A stretch of 64,000 bases of DNA from Kocuria dechangensis (GTDB lineage: Bacteria; Actinomycetota; Actinomycetes; Actinomycetales; Micrococcaceae), in the NCBI RefSeq assembly GCF_014636775.1, contig NZ_BMEQ01000005.1:151063-215062 (forward strand), in the 5' to 3' direction. The position numbers were made by a program, and so were the translations under genes. Below are positions 8,516-17,896 of this stretch, one piece after another. The notes below the pieces were generated by a model. The model saw only the letters and a list, made by a program, of their open reading frames with translations. It was not told the DNA's origin and did not search any database. Each line of letters opens with the position of its first letter. Position 1 is the stretch's first letter.

Positions 8516-9379
8516 CTAGTACTTGCGCAGCGCGACCCGGGGCTGTCCCGTCCACTGCGCCCGCAGCAGCGCGGAGACGTCGAGCAGCAGCTCCGTCAGC
8601 TCGTCCGAGCCGGGCCCCAGGGCCCGCACGGCGAGACCGGGCGCCGGCAGCCCGGAGACCCCGCAGCGCAGCCCCGGCACCCGGTCCTCGGCGGCGGCCA
8701 GCAGGTCGTGGACGCGGTCGACCAGCGCCCGGTCCACGCGCGGGTCCACGACCAGCAGGGACCCGAGGTGGGAGCGGCCCTCCAGGAAGCCGAGGGCGGC
8801 GACGTCGTCCTCGCCGGGCCGCAGCCACAGGTTGTCCAGCACCACGGTGCGCCCGTCCATCAGGACCTCGGTGCGCAGCACCACGCCGCGGTACCGGAAG
8901 GGGGTCCCGTCGGGCGCCCACCCGGGGGTGACCACCTCGCCCACCACCAGGCACGCCGTCGGGTCCATCTCCACGGTGGTCCGCTGGACGTAGTCGGCGT
9001 CCTGGTAGGCGATGAGCTGGTCCGGGAGGTACTCGAGGACCGCGCCGGGGCCCAGCACGAGCCGGACGTCCTGCCGGGCGGGTGCGCCCGGGGTGCGGTA
9101 GACCTTGGTCGCGGACTGGGTGGTGACCAGAGCGGTGCCCCCGGCGGCCACCGTGACGTCCAGCTCGTACCGGTCACCGCCCAGGTAGCCGCCCCCGGGG
9201 TTGACGACGACGAAGCACGGCTGCCCGGACCCGTCCAGGTGGTGCGGCCTCAGCACGCGCAGGGCCCCGGAGTGGAACTGGTGCACGGCCACGGTGCGCC
9301 CGCCGCGGGGCGCCAGGGCCAGCTCGAGCCGGCCCGTGGGCGCGGCGGCGCCCGCTGCGGCGGGCGCGGCGGCGGTCAC
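8516..9379 (-). CDS. ureD: Urease accessory protein UreD (UreH)
   Basis: 287 residues. The GTG start at 9379 overlaps the ureG stop (GTGA). UreD is the scaffold that binds apo-urease and, with UreF and UreG, delivers nickel to the active site. Recognisable features are [43 protein letters not shown] and [20 protein letters not shown], all typical of the family. It is the last gene of the operon and its length fits actinobacterial UreD. Confidence 0.92.
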   Translation of the reverse strand: MTAAAPAAAGAAAPTGRLELALAPRGGRTVAVHQFHSGALRVLRPHHLDGSGQPCFVVVNPGGGYLGGDRYELDVTVAAGGTALVTTQSATKVYRTPGAPARQDVRLVLGPGAVLEYLPDQLIAYQDADYVQRTTVEMDPTACLVVGEVVTPGWAPDGTPFRYRGVVLRTEVLMDGRTVVLDNLWLRPGEDDVAALGFLEGRSHLGSLLVVDPRVDRALVDRVHDLLAAAEDRVPGLRCGVSGLPAPGLAVRALGPGSDELTELLLDVSALLRAQWTGQPRVALRKY

Positions 9380-10029
9380 GGCACCATGTCCAGCATCAGG
9401 ACGTCGTGCCGGATCCAGTCGAGGATCGTCCCCAGGCCCTGGTCGGTCCGGAGGTTGGTGAAGCAGAACGGCAGGTCCTTGCGGAAGACCGCCGAGTCGG
9501 CGGCCATGACGCCGAGGTCCGCGCCGACGTGCGGGGCGAGATCGATCTTGTTGATCACGAAGAGGTCGGACTTGATCATGCCCTGGCCGGCCTTGCGGGG
9601 GATCTTCTCGCCCTGGGCCACGTCGATGACGTAGATGGAGAAGTCGACCAGCTCCGGGCTGAACGTGGCGGAGAGGTTGTCCCCGCCGGACTCGACGAAC
9701 ACGATCTGCAGGTCCGGGTGCTCGGCGCACAGCCTCTGGATCGCGGCCTCGTTCATCGAGGTGTCCTCGCGGATCGCGGTGTGCGGGCAGCCGCCGGTCT
9801 CGATGCCCACGATCCGGTCCAGGGGCAGCACGCCGTTGCGGGCCAGGATCCTGGCGTCCTCGATCGTGTAGATGTCGTTGGTGATCGCGGCCATCGACAC
9901 CTCGTCGATCAGCGCGCGCGTCACCCGCTCCACGAGCTGGGTCTTTCCGGCGCCCACGGGGCCGCCGACGCCGATGCGCACGGGGCCGCGGCCGGTCGGT
10001 GCGGCGGGGACGGGGGGGACGGTGGTCAT
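9376..10029 (-). CDS. ureG: Urease accessory GTPase UreG
   Basis: 217 residues, ATG 10029. A SIMIBI-class GTPase that drives nickel insertion into urease. The P-loop is [11 protein letters not shown]; other landmarks are [17 protein letters not shown], the nickel-binding CPH motif in [32 protein letters not shown] and the guanine-specificity motif NKIDLAP. The N-terminus has no His-rich stretch, unlike some UreG proteins that store metal. It overlaps ureD by four bases and follows ureF after a short gap. Confidence 0.96.
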   Translation of the reverse strand: MTTVPPVPAAPTGRGPVRIGVGGPVGAGKTQLVERVTRALIDEVSMAAITNDIYTIEDARILARNGVLPLDRIVGIETGGCPHTAIREDTSMNEAAIQRLCAEHPDLQIVFVESGGDNLSATFSPELVDFSIYVIDVAQGEKIPRKAGQGMIKSDLFVINKIDLAPHVGADLGVMAADSAVFRKDLPFCFTNLRTDQGLGTILDWIRHDVLMLDMVP

Positions 10030-10063
10030 GGAGTGCTCCTGGGTCGGTGGGGTGGTGGGGCGG

Positions 10064-10774
10064 TCAGGACATGAACATGCGTGCCCGCTGCCAGGCGTGG
10101 CGCATCTGGGCGATCTCGAGCCCGGGGCTGGTCGCCCCGAACTCGTCGGCCGTCATCCGGCCGATCCGCTCGACGCCGCGGGCGACGTCCGCGTGCAGGG
10201 CGCGCAGGACCCGCTGGCCGGCGCTCTGGCCGATCGGGATGCCCCGAACGGCGTTCTGGGTCAGGGAGGTGACGGTCGAGAAGAGGTACGCCCCGGCCAG
10301 CTGCTCCCAGTCCACGCCGTGGTCCGCGCCGACGATGGCGAAGGCCACCGCGGGGCTGCCGCGGCTGCTGCCCGTGCGCAGGCGCTCGGCGTAGGCGAGC
10401 AGGCGCGGGGAGGGGAAGTTCTCTGCGCCGATCTCGGCCGTCCGGCGGCCCATCGCGGCGGCGGCGTCCCGCACCTGGACGGGCAGCGCCTGGGCGTGCA
10501 GCAGGTCGTCGACGCGCCACACGTCGTCGTCGGAGGCCGCCGTGGCGACCGCGCGGACCGCCCAGCCCTCGGCGGGGACCACCTGGTGGTGCAGGCAGTG
10601 CCGGATCCACGCGAGGAAGCCGGCCTCGTCGGCCACCGTCCCGTCGTCGACGTAGGTCTCGAGCCCCAGCGAGTGGGCGAAGGCCCCGGTGGGCAGCGCG
10701 GAGTCGCACAGCTGCAGGACGGCGAGCAGCCCGGCGGTGCCCGCGGCGGGGCGCTCAGTGGGTGTGCTCGGCAT
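10064..10774 (-). CDS. ureF: Urease accessory protein UreF
   Basis: 236 residues, ATG 10774; the gene overlaps the end of ureE by 20 bases. All-helical UreF activates the UreG GTPase within the UreD-UreF-UreG complex. Typical family features are [27 protein letters not shown] near the N-terminus and the C-terminal [19 protein letters not shown]. Confidence 0.92.
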   Translation of the reverse strand: MPSTPTERPAAGTAGLLAVLQLCDSALPTGAFAHSLGLETYVDDGTVADEAGFLAWIRHCLHHQVVPAEGWAVRAVATAASDDDVWRVDDLLHAQALPVQVRDAAAAMGRRTAEIGAENFPSPRLLAYAERLRTGSSRGSPAVAFAIVGADHGVDWEQLAGAYLFSTVTSLTQNAVRGIPIGQSAGQRVLRALHADVARGVERIGRMTADEFGATSPGLEIAQMRHAWQRARMFMS

Positions 10775-11243
10775 GGCGGAAGGGGACCTCCATCTGCCGC
10801 TCGACGCGCGCGAAGCGCACCCCCGCCTCCCGGAGGTAGGCCTCGGCGGTGTGGTCGTACTGCAGCACCATGACGCCGTCGTGGCCCGGGAGTCCTTCGA
10901 ACTCGGCGCCGGGGCCGAGGAACTGGGCGGGCAGGTGGCGGTTGCCCAGGGAGTGGGCCACGAAGCCCATCTGCTCGATCGTGGCGGGCGCGACGACCAG
11001 GACGTCGGTGGGCAGGGTGGAGACGACCACGGCGTTGCGGCCCTCCCGGTGCAGGATGTCCCCGTCCCGGAGCTCGCGCCGCTCGGCCAGGCGGATGCCC
11101 ACCTCGGTGCCGTGGTCGGTCACGACCCGCTGGACGCGCCTGCGCAGCTCGGGCCCGGAGAGGGCGATCCGCTCCAGGTGCAGTCCGGAGCGCTCCTGCT
11201 CGGTGAGCTCGGCCAGGTTGCCGAGGACGGATTCGACGATCAC
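10755..11243 (-). CDS. ureE: Urease accessory nickel chaperone UreE
   Basis: 162 residues, with a GTG start at 11243 (MIVESVLGNLAEL). UreE is a dimeric nickel chaperone that supplies UreG. Visible features are the N-terminal domain with LRDGDILHREGRNAVVV and the metal-binding C-terminal domain with GNRHLPAQF (conserved nickel-site His) and a short histidine tail (FRHAEHTH). The tail is modest compared with the long His-rich tails of some UreE proteins. Its 3' end overlaps ureF. Confidence 0.92.
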   Translation of the reverse strand: MIVESVLGNLAELTEQERSGLHLERIALSGPELRRRVQRVVTDHGTEVGIRLAERRELRDGDILHREGRNAVVVSTLPTDVLVVAPATIEQMGFVAHSLGNRHLPAQFLGPGAEFEGLPGHDGVMVLQYDHTAEAYLREAGVRFARVERQMEVPFRHAEHTH

Positions 11244-11269
11244 GGGGGAGGGTCCTCTCGGGGCGGGGA

Positions 11270-12982
11270 TCAGAACAGGAAGTAGCGCTGGGCCATGGCC
11301 AGCACCTCGGCGGGCTCGCACGTGACGAGCTCGCCGTCCACCCGGACCTCGTAGGTCTGCGGGTCCACGTCGATCCGCGGGGTGGCGTCGTTGTGCCGCA
11401 TGTCCTTCTTGGACAGGCCGCGGATCCCGCCCACGGGCAGCACCCGCTTGCGCAGGCCCAGGCGCTCGCCCACGCCGGCCTCGACGGCGGCCCGGGACAT
11501 GAAGGTGACGGAGTTGGCGTGCGGGGCGGCGCCCTTGGCGCCGAACGCGTCCCGCATCAGCTGCGGCTGCGGGGTGGGGATCGAGGCGTTGGGGTCGCCC
11601 ATGACCGAGTGCACGATCTGCCCGCCCTTGAGCACGGCGTGGGGCTTCACCCCGAAGAACACGGGGTCCCACAGCACGAGGTCCGCGAGCTTGCCGGTCT
11701 CCACGGAGCCCACGACGTCGGCCACCCCGTGGGCGATCGCGGGGTTGATCGTGTACTTCGCGACGTAGCGCCGCAGCCGGGCGTTGTCCCCGCGCCCGGT
11801 CTCCCCGGGCAGGGGGCCGGTGCGCCGCTTCATCTGGTCGGCGAGCTGCCAGGTGCGCAGCACCACCTCGCCCACGCGGCCCATGGCCTGGGAGTCCGAG
11901 GAGGTCATGGAGAACACCCCGAGGTCGTGCAGGACGTCCTCGGCGGCGATCGTCTCGGGCCGGATCCGGGAGTCGGCGAAGGCCACGTCCTCCGGGATGT
12001 CCGGGTTGAGGTGGTGGCAGACCATGAGCATGTCCAGGTGCTCCTCGGCCGTGTTCCGGGTGAACGGCAGCGTGGGGTTCGTCGAGGAGGGCAGGACGTG
12101 GGGCAGCGCCGCGATGCGGATGATGTCCGGGGCGTGCCCGCCGCCGGCGCCCTCGGTGTGGAACGTGTGGATCACGCGTCCCGCGATGGCGGCCACGGTG
12201 TCCTCCAGGAAGCCGCACTCGTTGAGGGTGTCGGTGTGGATGGCGACCTGGACGTCGTGCTCGTCGGCGACGCGCAGGGCGGTGTCGATGGCGGAGGTGG
12301 TGGCGCCCCAGTCCTCGTGGACCTTCAGGCCCACGGCCCCGGCCCGGATCTGCTCCGCGAGGGGCTCGGGCGAGGACGCGTGGCCCTTGCCGAGCAGCCC
12401 GAAGTTCATGGGGTAGTCGTCCAGGGCCTGGAACATCCGGGCGAGGTGCCACGCGCCGGGGGTGATCGTGGTGGCGTTGGAGCCCTCGGCCGGGCCCGTC
12501 CCGCCGCCGATCATCGTGGTGATCCCGGAGGACAGGGCGGTGCCGATCTGGTCGGCGCCGATGAAGTGGATGTGGGAGTCGACGCCGCCGGCGGTGAGGA
12601 TCCGGCGCTCGCCGGCGATCACCTCGGTCGAGGCCCCGACGAGGATCGTCACGCCGTCCATGATGTCGGGGTTGCCGGCCTTGCCGATCCCGCTGATCCG
12701 CCCGTCGCGGATGCCGACGTCCGCCTTGTAGATCCCGGAGTGGTCCAGGACCATCACGTTCGTGATCACGGTGTCCACCACGCCGTCGTCCCGGGTCAGC
12801 CGGCCGTTGTGGCCCATGCCGTCCCGGACCACCTTGCCGCCGCCGAAGACGACCTCCTCGCCGGGCACGGTGAGGTCCTCCTCGACCTCGAGGAACAGCT
12901 CGGTGTCGGCCAGGCGCACCAGGTCGCCGGTCGTGGGCCCGTACAGGCTCGTGTACTGGGCGCGGGACATCTCGTGGCTCAT
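11270..12982 (-). CDS. ureC: Urease alpha subunit
   Basis: 570 residues, the catalytic subunit that hydrolyses urea to ammonia and carbamate. Active-site landmarks in order: VDSHIHF (nickel-binding His-x-His), [12 protein letters not shown] (the carbamylated Lys bridging the two nickels), [22 protein letters not shown], and the mobile flap [22 protein letters not shown]. The length matches family members with separate beta and gamma subunits. The start overlaps the ureB stop (ATGA). Confidence 0.98.
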   Translation of the reverse strand: MSHEMSRAQYTSLYGPTTGDLVRLADTELFLEVEEDLTVPGEEVVFGGGKVVRDGMGHNGRLTRDDGVVDTVITNVMVLDHSGIYKADVGIRDGRISGIGKAGNPDIMDGVTILVGASTEVIAGERRILTAGGVDSHIHFIGADQIGTALSSGITTMIGGGTGPAEGSNATTITPGAWHLARMFQALDDYPMNFGLLGKGHASSPEPLAEQIRAGAVGLKVHEDWGATTSAIDTALRVADEHDVQVAIHTDTLNECGFLEDTVAAIAGRVIHTFHTEGAGGGHAPDIIRIAALPHVLPSSTNPTLPFTRNTAEEHLDMLMVCHHLNPDIPEDVAFADSRIRPETIAAEDVLHDLGVFSMTSSDSQAMGRVGEVVLRTWQLADQMKRRTGPLPGETGRGDNARLRRYVAKYTINPAIAHGVADVVGSVETGKLADLVLWDPVFFGVKPHAVLKGGQIVHSVMGDPNASIPTPQPQLMRDAFGAKGAAPHANSVTFMSRAAVEAGVGERLGLRKRVLPVGGIRGLSKKDMRHNDATPRIDVDPQTYEVRVDGELVTCEPAEVLAMAQRYFLF

Positions 12983-13359
12983 GCCTGCCCATCTTCCGTG
13001 GCCGGCTCCCCGGCCGGCTCTGGGGCGCTCCCGGTGGCGCCGGGGGCGACCGGGTCGAGGGGGCCGTCGACCCGGTTGCCGAGCCCGTGCACCTCGCGGC
13101 GCCCGGCCAGCGCCACGAGCTGGACCCGCTTGCGGTCGCCGGGCTCGAAGCGCACCGCGGTGCCGGCGGGGATGTCCAGGCGGAACCCGCGGGCGGCGGC
13201 GCGGTCGAACTCGAGGCCCGCGTTGGCCTCGGGGAAGTGGAAGTGGGAGCCCACCTGCACGGGGCGGTCGCCGCGGTTGACCACGTCGAGCTCCACGGTG
13301 GGGCGGCCGGTGTTGATCACCACGGGCTCGGGCCGCAGGACGTACTCTCCGGGGATCAT
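12979..13359 (-). CDS. ureB: Urease beta subunit
   Basis: 126 residues, ATG 13359. Typical beginning [21 protein letters not shown] and the core [48 protein letters not shown]. The Ala/Pro/Glu-rich C-terminal tail (from about residue 103) extends beyond the core fold, as in several actinobacteria. Structural subunit of the UreABC complex, encoded between ureA and ureC. Confidence 0.97.
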   Translation of the reverse strand: MIPGEYVLRPEPVVINTGRPTVELDVVNRGDRPVQVGSHFHFPEANAGLEFDRAAARGFRLDIPAGTAVRFEPGDRKRVQLVALAGRREVHGLGNRVDGPLDPVAPGATGSAPEPAGEPATEDGQA

Positions 13360-13393
13360 GGCTGCTCCTTCGCGGGCGGGCCGGCGGGGCGGG

Positions 13394-13696
13394 CTAGCGG
13401 ACGGGGTCGTGGACGGTGACGAGCTTGGTGCCGTCCGGGAACGTCGCCTCCACCTGCACCGAGTGGATCATCTCGGGCACGCCCTCCATGACGTCCTCGC
13501 GGGTGAGGATCGTGGAGCCCCAGGACATGAGCTCGGCGACGGTGCGCCCGTCCCGGGCGCCCTCGAGCAGCTCGGCGGTGATGAGCGCGACGGCCTCCGG
13601 GTGGTTGAGCCTCAGGCCCCGCTCCCGGCGGCGCCGGGCCAGGTCGCCGGCCACGACGACCAGCAGCTTCTCCTGCTCGCGGGGTGTCAGGTGCAC
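13394..13696 (-). CDS. ureA: Urease gamma subunit
   Basis: 100 residues from GTG 13696 with GAGGAG upstream. Begins [39 protein letters not shown] and ends [19 protein letters not shown], the usual full length. First gene of the ureABCEFGD operon. The only intergenic space long enough for a promoter in this operon is upstream of it. Confidence 0.97.
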   Translation of the reverse strand: MHLTPREQEKLLVVVAGDLARRRRERGLRLNHPEAVALITAELLEGARDGRTVAELMSWGSTILTREDVMEGVPEMIHSVQVEATFPDGTKLVTVHDPVR

Positions 13697-13765
13697 GGCT
13701 CTCCTCGGGGACTGCGGCTGCGGCGGCGGGGCGCTCGCCGCTTCCCGCCACCGTATGGAGCCCGT

Positions 13766-13792
13766 GTTACAGGCAGGTTCACCCGGTGTTTC
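13766..13792. promoter_or_regulatory. Three half-site-like repeats upstream of ureA (GlnR-like?)
   Basis: GTTAC (13766), GTTCA (13777) and GTTTC (13788) are spaced exactly 11 bases apart, in the divergent gap 13697-13958. The spacing recalls GlnR sites (GTnAC-n6-GAAAC), which control urease genes in some actinobacteria, but only two of the three units resemble the known half-sites. The rest of the 262-base gap shows nothing clear. Confidence 0.3.
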
Positions 13793-13958
13793 GCGCGCGT
13801 GCCGGCTGCCGGACGGCGTGGGCGGTGTCCACGTCCCGGGGTGGGCGACCCCGGGACCGATCCACCCGGTGAAAAGAGCGACAGCACTGATGGTCATGCC
13901 TCCACTCCACGGTCGTATCGTGGTAGGAGTCCGCCATCGGCGTGCTCGAGGAGGTGCC

Positions 13959-14513
13959 ATGACCGTCTCGGCGGAGCCGCCTGTCCTGGTCCACGGCGAG
14001 CGTCCCCTCCCGCGGCGGCACCGTCTCCTCCGCGAGGCCGCGGGCCTGGGGGCGGCGACGGCGATCGGCTTCACGGCCGTCTACTGGACCGCGGAGGTGA
14101 CGCTCGGCCTGAAGGGGTTCGCGCTGAGCACCGTGAGCCTGTTCCTCGTCCTCGTCCTCGTGATCTCCTTCCCGCTGCGGCGGCGCCGGCCGGCGTTGGC
14201 CGCACCCCGGGACCGCCCGGTCGTCACCAGGAGGGTCGGGCAGGCCGTGCGCGAGGGGCGCCTGCCCGGGGACGTCGCCTGGCGCCGGGTGTGCGCGGTG
14301 GGGGCGGCGGAGCAGCTCGGGGCGCTCGTGCTCATCGTGCCCGCCTGTGTCGTCGTGGTGTGGGCGCTGTCGGCCCTGTTCCCCGGCGCCGCGCCCTGGC
14401 TCGTCGCGGTGCTGCCCCTGGCGGTGCTGCCCCCGCTGACCGCTCCCGCCCACCGGGGCTGGGCCTACCTGGGCCTGTACGAGGCCGAGCTCTCCCCCTC
14501 GGGGACTCTGTAG
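13959..14513 (+). CDS. Predicted membrane protein, unknown function
   Basis: 184 residues, ATG 13959 with GAGGAGG at good spacing. About four membrane segments: near residues 27-47, 53-71, 112-133 and 138-158. A basic, Arg-rich central loop ([23 protein letters not shown]) lies between segments 2 and 3 and is likely cytoplasmic. I do not recognise a family. It is transcribed away from the urease operon and is 74 bases upstream of the solute-binding lipoprotein gene, so could share its transcript. Confidence 0.6.
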   Translation: MTVSAEPPVLVHGERPLPRRHRLLREAAGLGAATAIGFTAVYWTAEVTLGLKGFALSTVSLFLVLVLVISFPLRRRRPALAAPRDRPVVTRRVGQAVREGRLPGDVAWRRVCAVGAAEQLGALVLIVPACVVVVWALSALFPGAAPWLVAVLPLAVLPPLTAPAHRGWAYLGLYEAELSPSGTL

Positions 14514-14587
14514 AGTGGAGCTGACCCGCAGTACCCTTAGCGTCGCCCTGCCGTCCGGCATCGGGGCAGGTCAGGAGGATGGTGTCC

Positions 14588-15070
14588 ATGGCATTCGGAG
14601 GCGGCCGCCTGGTGGGGGGCGTACTGGCGGCGCTGCTGCTCACGGGGTGCAGCTCCGGGTTCCCCAAGGACCCGGAGGGCACGCTCGACCGGGTCCGCGA
14701 CGGCGAGCTGCGCGTGGGGATCTCCGAGAGCCCGCCCTGGGCGGAGGTCGACGACAGCGGGCGCTCCGCCGGCCTCGAGGTCGAGCTCGTGGAGGACTTC
14801 GCGGAGCGCGTCGACGCCGATGTGGTGTGGTACCCCGGCAGCGAGAGCCACCTGATCCGCTCGCTGGAGGGCGGCGACCTCGACGTCGTCGTCGCGGGCC
14901 TCACCGACACGTCCCCCTGGGAGAAGCACGCCGCCCTCACCCGCCCGCACACGGAGATCGAGACGTGGGACGGCCGCACCGAGAAGATCGTGCTGGCCAC
15001 CCGGCCGGGGGAGAACGGCTTCCTCACCGAGCTCGAGACGTTCCTGGTGGAACGGGAGGAGGGGCGATGA
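14588..15070 (+). CDS. Short solute-binding-domain lipoprotein
   Basis: 160 residues. I chose ATG 14588 (AGGAGG nine bases upstream) because ATG 14579 directly abuts that site. The signal peptide ends in a lipobox LLLTGC with Cys21 as lipidated residue. The mature part starts like a family-3 substrate-binding protein (LDRVRDGELRVGISESPPWAEVDDSGRSAGLEVELVEDFAERV) and includes LEGGDLDVVVAGLTDTSPW, but it stops after about 140 residues where full proteins have 220-250 and two lobes. The stop overlaps the start of the cation-diffusion facilitator (ATGA). Either a truncated remnant or a one-lobe accessory protein of the transporter; the tight coupling favours a working gene (inference). Confidence 0.65.
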   Translation: MAFGGGRLVGGVLAALLLTGCSSGFPKDPEGTLDRVRDGELRVGISESPPWAEVDDSGRSAGLEVELVEDFAERVDADVVWYPGSESHLIRSLEGGDLDVVVAGLTDTSPWEKHAALTRPHTEIETWDGRTEKIVLATRPGENGFLTELETFLVEREEGR

Positions 15071-16050
15071 CGCCGACCGGGACGAAGGCACGGTTCGGGT
15101 CGACGGAGCTCACCGACGGCCAGGCGCGCACCCTGGCCCGCGCGGTGCGCCTGGAGTGGATCACCGTCGGGGTGCTCGCCGTGACCGTGACCGTCGTGGC
15201 GCTCGTCGCCGGGCAGTCCCAGGCGATGAAGGTCGCCTGGATCGAGGACTCGCTCTCGTTCCTGCCGCCTCTCGCCTTCCTCGTGGCGGTCCGCATCGCC
15301 GGCCGGCGCCCGACGCCGCGCCACCCCTACGGCTACCACCGCTCCGTGGGCGTGGGCCACCTCGTGGCGGCGGTCGCGCTCCTGGCGATGGGTGCTGTCC
15401 TGGTGGTCGACTCGGGCTCCGGGCTGCTCACGGGGGAGCGGCCCCCGATCGGTGTCACCAGCCTGTTCGGTGTGCCGGTGTGGTCCGGCTGGCTGATGGT
15501 GGTGGCGATGACGCTCACCAGCGTCCCGCCGGTGGTCCTCGGCCGGATGAAGCTGAAGCTGGCCGAGGAGCTGCACGACAAGGTGCTCTACGCCGACGCG
15601 GACATGAACAAGGCCGACTGGATGACCGGCCTCGCCACGGTCGCGGGCGTACTGGGCATCGGCCTGGGCCTGTGGTGGGCGGACGCCGTGGCGGCCCTCG
15701 TGGTCTCCGCGTCGATCCTCAAGGACGGGGCCACGAACCTCAAGGGGGCCGTGGCCGACCTCGTGGACTTCCGTCCCACCACCTACGACGACGCCGCCCC
15801 GCACCCCCTCGTCGGCCAGCTGGAGACGGTGCTGCGCCAGCTGCCCTGGGTGCGCGACGCCGGCGTCCGGGTCCGGGACGAGGGCCACGTCTTCCACGTG
15901 GAGGGCTTCGTGGTCCCCGCCGAGGGCGTCGTCCCGACGCTGGAGCAGCTCGCGGCCGCCCGGAAGCGCTGCGCGGACCTGGACTGGAAGATCGAGGACG
16001 TCGTGCTCGCCCCCGTGGCGGAGCTCCCGGAGGACCAGGTCCCGCGCTGA
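15067..16050 (+). CDS. Cation diffusion facilitator (CDF) family transporter
   Basis: 327 residues, with a start overlapping the lipoprotein stop. Six membrane segments with CDF landmarks: WIEDSLSFLPPLAFLVAVRIAGRRPTPRHPYGYHR (membrane segment 2 metal-site Asp and the HPYGY loop) and ADADMNKADWMTGLATVAG (segment 5 site). A cytoplasmic C-terminal domain of about 95 residues (LETVLRQLPWVRDAGVRVRDEGHVFHVEGFVV) follows. CDF proteins export divalent metals such as Zn, Co, Mn or Fe by proton exchange; the metal cannot be assigned. Coupling to a solute-binding lipoprotein is unusual for this family. Confidence 0.85.
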   Translation: MTPTGTKARFGSTELTDGQARTLARAVRLEWITVGVLAVTVTVVALVAGQSQAMKVAWIEDSLSFLPPLAFLVAVRIAGRRPTPRHPYGYHRSVGVGHLVAAVALLAMGAVLVVDSGSGLLTGERPPIGVTSLFGVPVWSGWLMVVAMTLTSVPPVVLGRMKLKLAEELHDKVLYADADMNKADWMTGLATVAGVLGIGLGLWWADAVAALVVSASILKDGATNLKGAVADLVDFRPTTYDDAAPHPLVGQLETVLRQLPWVRDAGVRVRDEGHVFHVEGFVVPAEGVVPTLEQLAAARKRCADLDWKIEDVVLAPVAELPEDQVPR

Positions 16051-16065
16051 CGCGACCCCTCGGCG
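16051..16065. repeat. Copy of the dispersed CGCGACCCCTC repeat
   Basis: CGCGACCCCTCGGCG starts immediately after the CDF stop codon and lies between convergent genes. The same core recurs at 26821, 26852, 26883, 42045, 42076 and 43902 (the last three on the other strand), always outside coding sequence. Confidence 0.6.
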
Positions 16066-16069
16066 GGGC

Positions 16070-17653
16070 TCAGATCCGCAGGTGGACCAGGCTGGGCCCC
16101 TTCACGGCGAGCGCCTCGGTCACCTTCTCGGCGAGGGTCTCCCGGGTGGCCTCGAGCCCGACGGCGCCGAACGCCTCCGCGAGCGCCGGCCAGTCCGGCT
16201 GCCGCAGGTCCACGGCGAGGGGGTCGATGCCCCGGTCCGCCATGTTCTGCCGGATCTCGCCGTAGCCGCCGTTGTCCACGCAGACGATCGGCAGGTCCAG
16301 CCCGAGCTCCACGGCCGTCATGAGCTCCTGGATCGAGAACATCAGCGCGCCGTCGCCCACCAGGCACAGCACGGGCCGCTCCGGGGCCGCGAGCTTCGCC
16401 CCGATCGAGGCGGGCAGCCCGTAGCCCAGCGTCGCGTAGGTCCCCATGTACAGCAGGGAGTGGGGGAGCCGGGCGCGGAAGAACGTCGTCGAGCCCATGT
16501 AGGTGACCTGCGAGGAGTCCCCGCCGATGATCGTGTCCTCGGGCACCACGGCCATGATCGCCTCGTTGAGGGCGGCGAGGTCGGGGGCCCAGCGGCGGGC
16601 CTCGTCGTCCATCCGGGCGAAGACCTCGGCGAGGTCCCGCGGCTCGCGCGGCTCCAGGTGGCCGAGGGCCTCGATCAGCTGCGGCACGACGGCCGCGGAG
16701 TTGCCCGGCAGCTCGATGTCCGGGTCGAGGTTGCACAGCATCTGGTCCCGCATGATGTCCATGCGCACGATCGGCCCGGCGGGGGTGACGTCCCCGCCCC
16801 ACAGCTCGGCCTCGCCCACCTTGGAGCCGACCACCAGCAGGGCGTCGGCCGAGCGCAGGAACTCGTGGGCGGTGGACAGCCGCAGGTCCGCCCCGAGGGA
16901 GAGCCGGTGCCGCTCCGGGATGGCCCCCTTGCCGTTGGTCGTGGTGATCACCGGGGCCTCGAGCAGCTCGGCGAGCTCGAGCAGCCGCTCCCCGGCGGGC
17001 AGCGAGCCGCCGCCCGCCAGGATCACGGGGCGGCGGGCGGCGCGCAGGACCTCGGCGGCGCGGCGCACGTCGTCGGCCGGCGCCGGCTGCGGGGCGCCCA
17101 GCGGCCGCGGGGCCACCTGCCGGTCGGTGCACTCCAGCTCCGCCTCGAGGACGTCCAGGGGGATCTCGATGTGCACCGGCCGGGGCCGCGAGTGGGTGAA
17201 GTCCCGGAAGGCGTCGTGGACCATCGTGACGGCCTCCGCGCCGCTGGTGACGCGGCGGCTGCGCCCCACGATCGCGTCGACGGCCGCCGACGGGTTCTTC
17301 GTCTCGTGCAGCGACCCGATGTCCCGGAAGTCCTGGCCCAGCGGCCGGCCCGGCGAGAGCAGGATCATGGGCCGGGACTCGGCGTAGGCGGTGGCCGCCC
17401 CGGAGAGGGAGTTCAGCAGGCCCGGGCCGGAGGTGGTGATCACGACCCCCGGCAGCCCGGAGACCTGGCTCCACCCGTCGGCCCCGTAGGCGGCGCCCTG
17501 CTCGTGGCGGGTCGTGATCGCCCGGATGCCCAGCTCCCGGAGCGGGCGGTAGAACTCCAGCGAGTGGGTGCCGGGGATGCCGAAGACCGTGTCGATCCCG
17601 TAGCCCCGGAGGGTCTCCAGCACGGCGCGGGCCGTGGTCCTGCGGGCGGTCAC
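16070..17653 (-). CDS. Thiamine-diphosphate enzyme, 2-ketoarginine (5-guanidino-2-oxopentanoate) decarboxylase-like
   Basis: 527 residues from GTG 17653; longer frames upstream run through the operator-like repeats and are unlikely to be translated. Three-domain acetolactate-synthase fold: FGIPGTHSLEFYRPL and HEQGAAYGADGWS (catalytic Glu51) in the PYR domain, central domain ending about residue 335, then the ThDP motif VGDGALMFSIQELMTAVELG...NGGYG. The N-terminus (DTVFGIPGTHSLEFYR) resembles AruI, the 2-ketoarginine decarboxylase of the arginine transaminase pathway, rather than IlvB, and there is no small-subunit gene nearby. The neighbouring arginine/guanidino genes support this. It has its own promoter-like region with repeats shared with the amidase gene at 22864. 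Another 2-keto-acid decarboxylase specificity cannot be excluded. Confidence 0.68.
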   Translation of the reverse strand: MTARRTTARAVLETLRGYGIDTVFGIPGTHSLEFYRPLRELGIRAITTRHEQGAAYGADGWSQVSGLPGVVITTSGPGLLNSLSGAATAYAESRPMILLSPGRPLGQDFRDIGSLHETKNPSAAVDAIVGRSRRVTSGAEAVTMVHDAFRDFTHSRPRPVHIEIPLDVLEAELECTDRQVAPRPLGAPQPAPADDVRRAAEVLRAARRPVILAGGGSLPAGERLLELAELLEAPVITTTNGKGAIPERHRLSLGADLRLSTAHEFLRSADALLVVGSKVGEAELWGGDVTPAGPIVRMDIMRDQMLCNLDPDIELPGNSAAVVPQLIEALGHLEPREPRDLAEVFARMDDEARRWAPDLAALNEAIMAVVPEDTIIGGDSSQVTYMGSTTFFRARLPHSLLYMGTYATLGYGLPASIGAKLAAPERPVLCLVGDGALMFSIQELMTAVELGLDLPIVCVDNGGYGEIRQNMADRGIDPLAVDLRQPDWPALAEAFGAVGLEATRETLAEKVTEALAVKGPSLVHLRI

Positions 17654-17700
17654 GGACGGGCCGCCGTGGTGGTCGGCGGCGTGACGACGAGGACGTTCAT
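17650..17700 (-). CDS. Possible 16-residue leader peptide
   Basis: ATG 17700 opens MNVLVVTPPTTTAARP and its TGA overlaps the GTG start of the ThDP enzyme (GTGA). The run of Val/Leu then Thr/Pro codons and the coupling recall translated leaders, but I see no strong ribosome-binding site and no clear attenuator hairpin. It may simply be a chance short frame. Confidence 0.22.
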   Translation of the reverse strand: MNVLVVTPPTTTAARP

Positions 17701-17748
17701 GGGCCGGGCTCGTTCCCGGGGCGCGGGCCGGCGCCCCTGCGGTCGCGT

Positions 17749-17798
17749 GGGAGAAAAGTTGCATGGGAGAAAGTTGCATGGGAGAAACAGGAGTTGTC
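17749..17798. promoter_or_regulatory. Triple GGGAGAAA-AGTTG repeat, operator-like element
   Basis: On the plus strand three near-identical units follow each other: GGGAGAAAAGTTGCAT (17749), GGGAGAAAGTTGCAT (17765) and GGGAGAAACAGGAGTTGTC (17780). They are about 100-150 bases upstream of the ThDP enzyme start. The same element (GGAGAAAC-AA-AGTTGTC preceded by GCAGAAGTTGC) lies upstream of the amidase gene at 23724-23757, in the same orientation relative to its gene. On the coding strand TACGAT, a possible -10, lies just upstream of the element, so it overlaps or follows the transcription start, as a repressor site would. Confidence 0.6.
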
Positions 17799-17863
17799 GC
17801 ACATCGTAGGGGCCGGCGCACGTGCTGGGAACCGGTCCGGTCGGTCACGGCGGGGTGGACGCG

Positions 17864-17891
17864 GCGGGCTCCGGCACCCGCCGGAGCCCGC
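17864..17891 (-). terminator. Strong hairpin terminator of the flavin monooxygenase operon
   Basis: GCGGGCTCCGGC (17864-17875) and GCCGGAGCCCGC (17880-17891) form a perfect 12-base-pair stem with a four-base loop. It begins five bases after the stop codon of the minus-strand flavoenzyme. No T-run. Confidence 0.65.
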
Positions 17892-17896
17892 CGGGC

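Noticed and set aside
16070..17653. Acetolactate synthase large subunit (IlvB)
   Set aside because: The N-terminal motif and arginine-related context fit the AruI-type decarboxylase better, and no small subunit or ilvC is adjacent.
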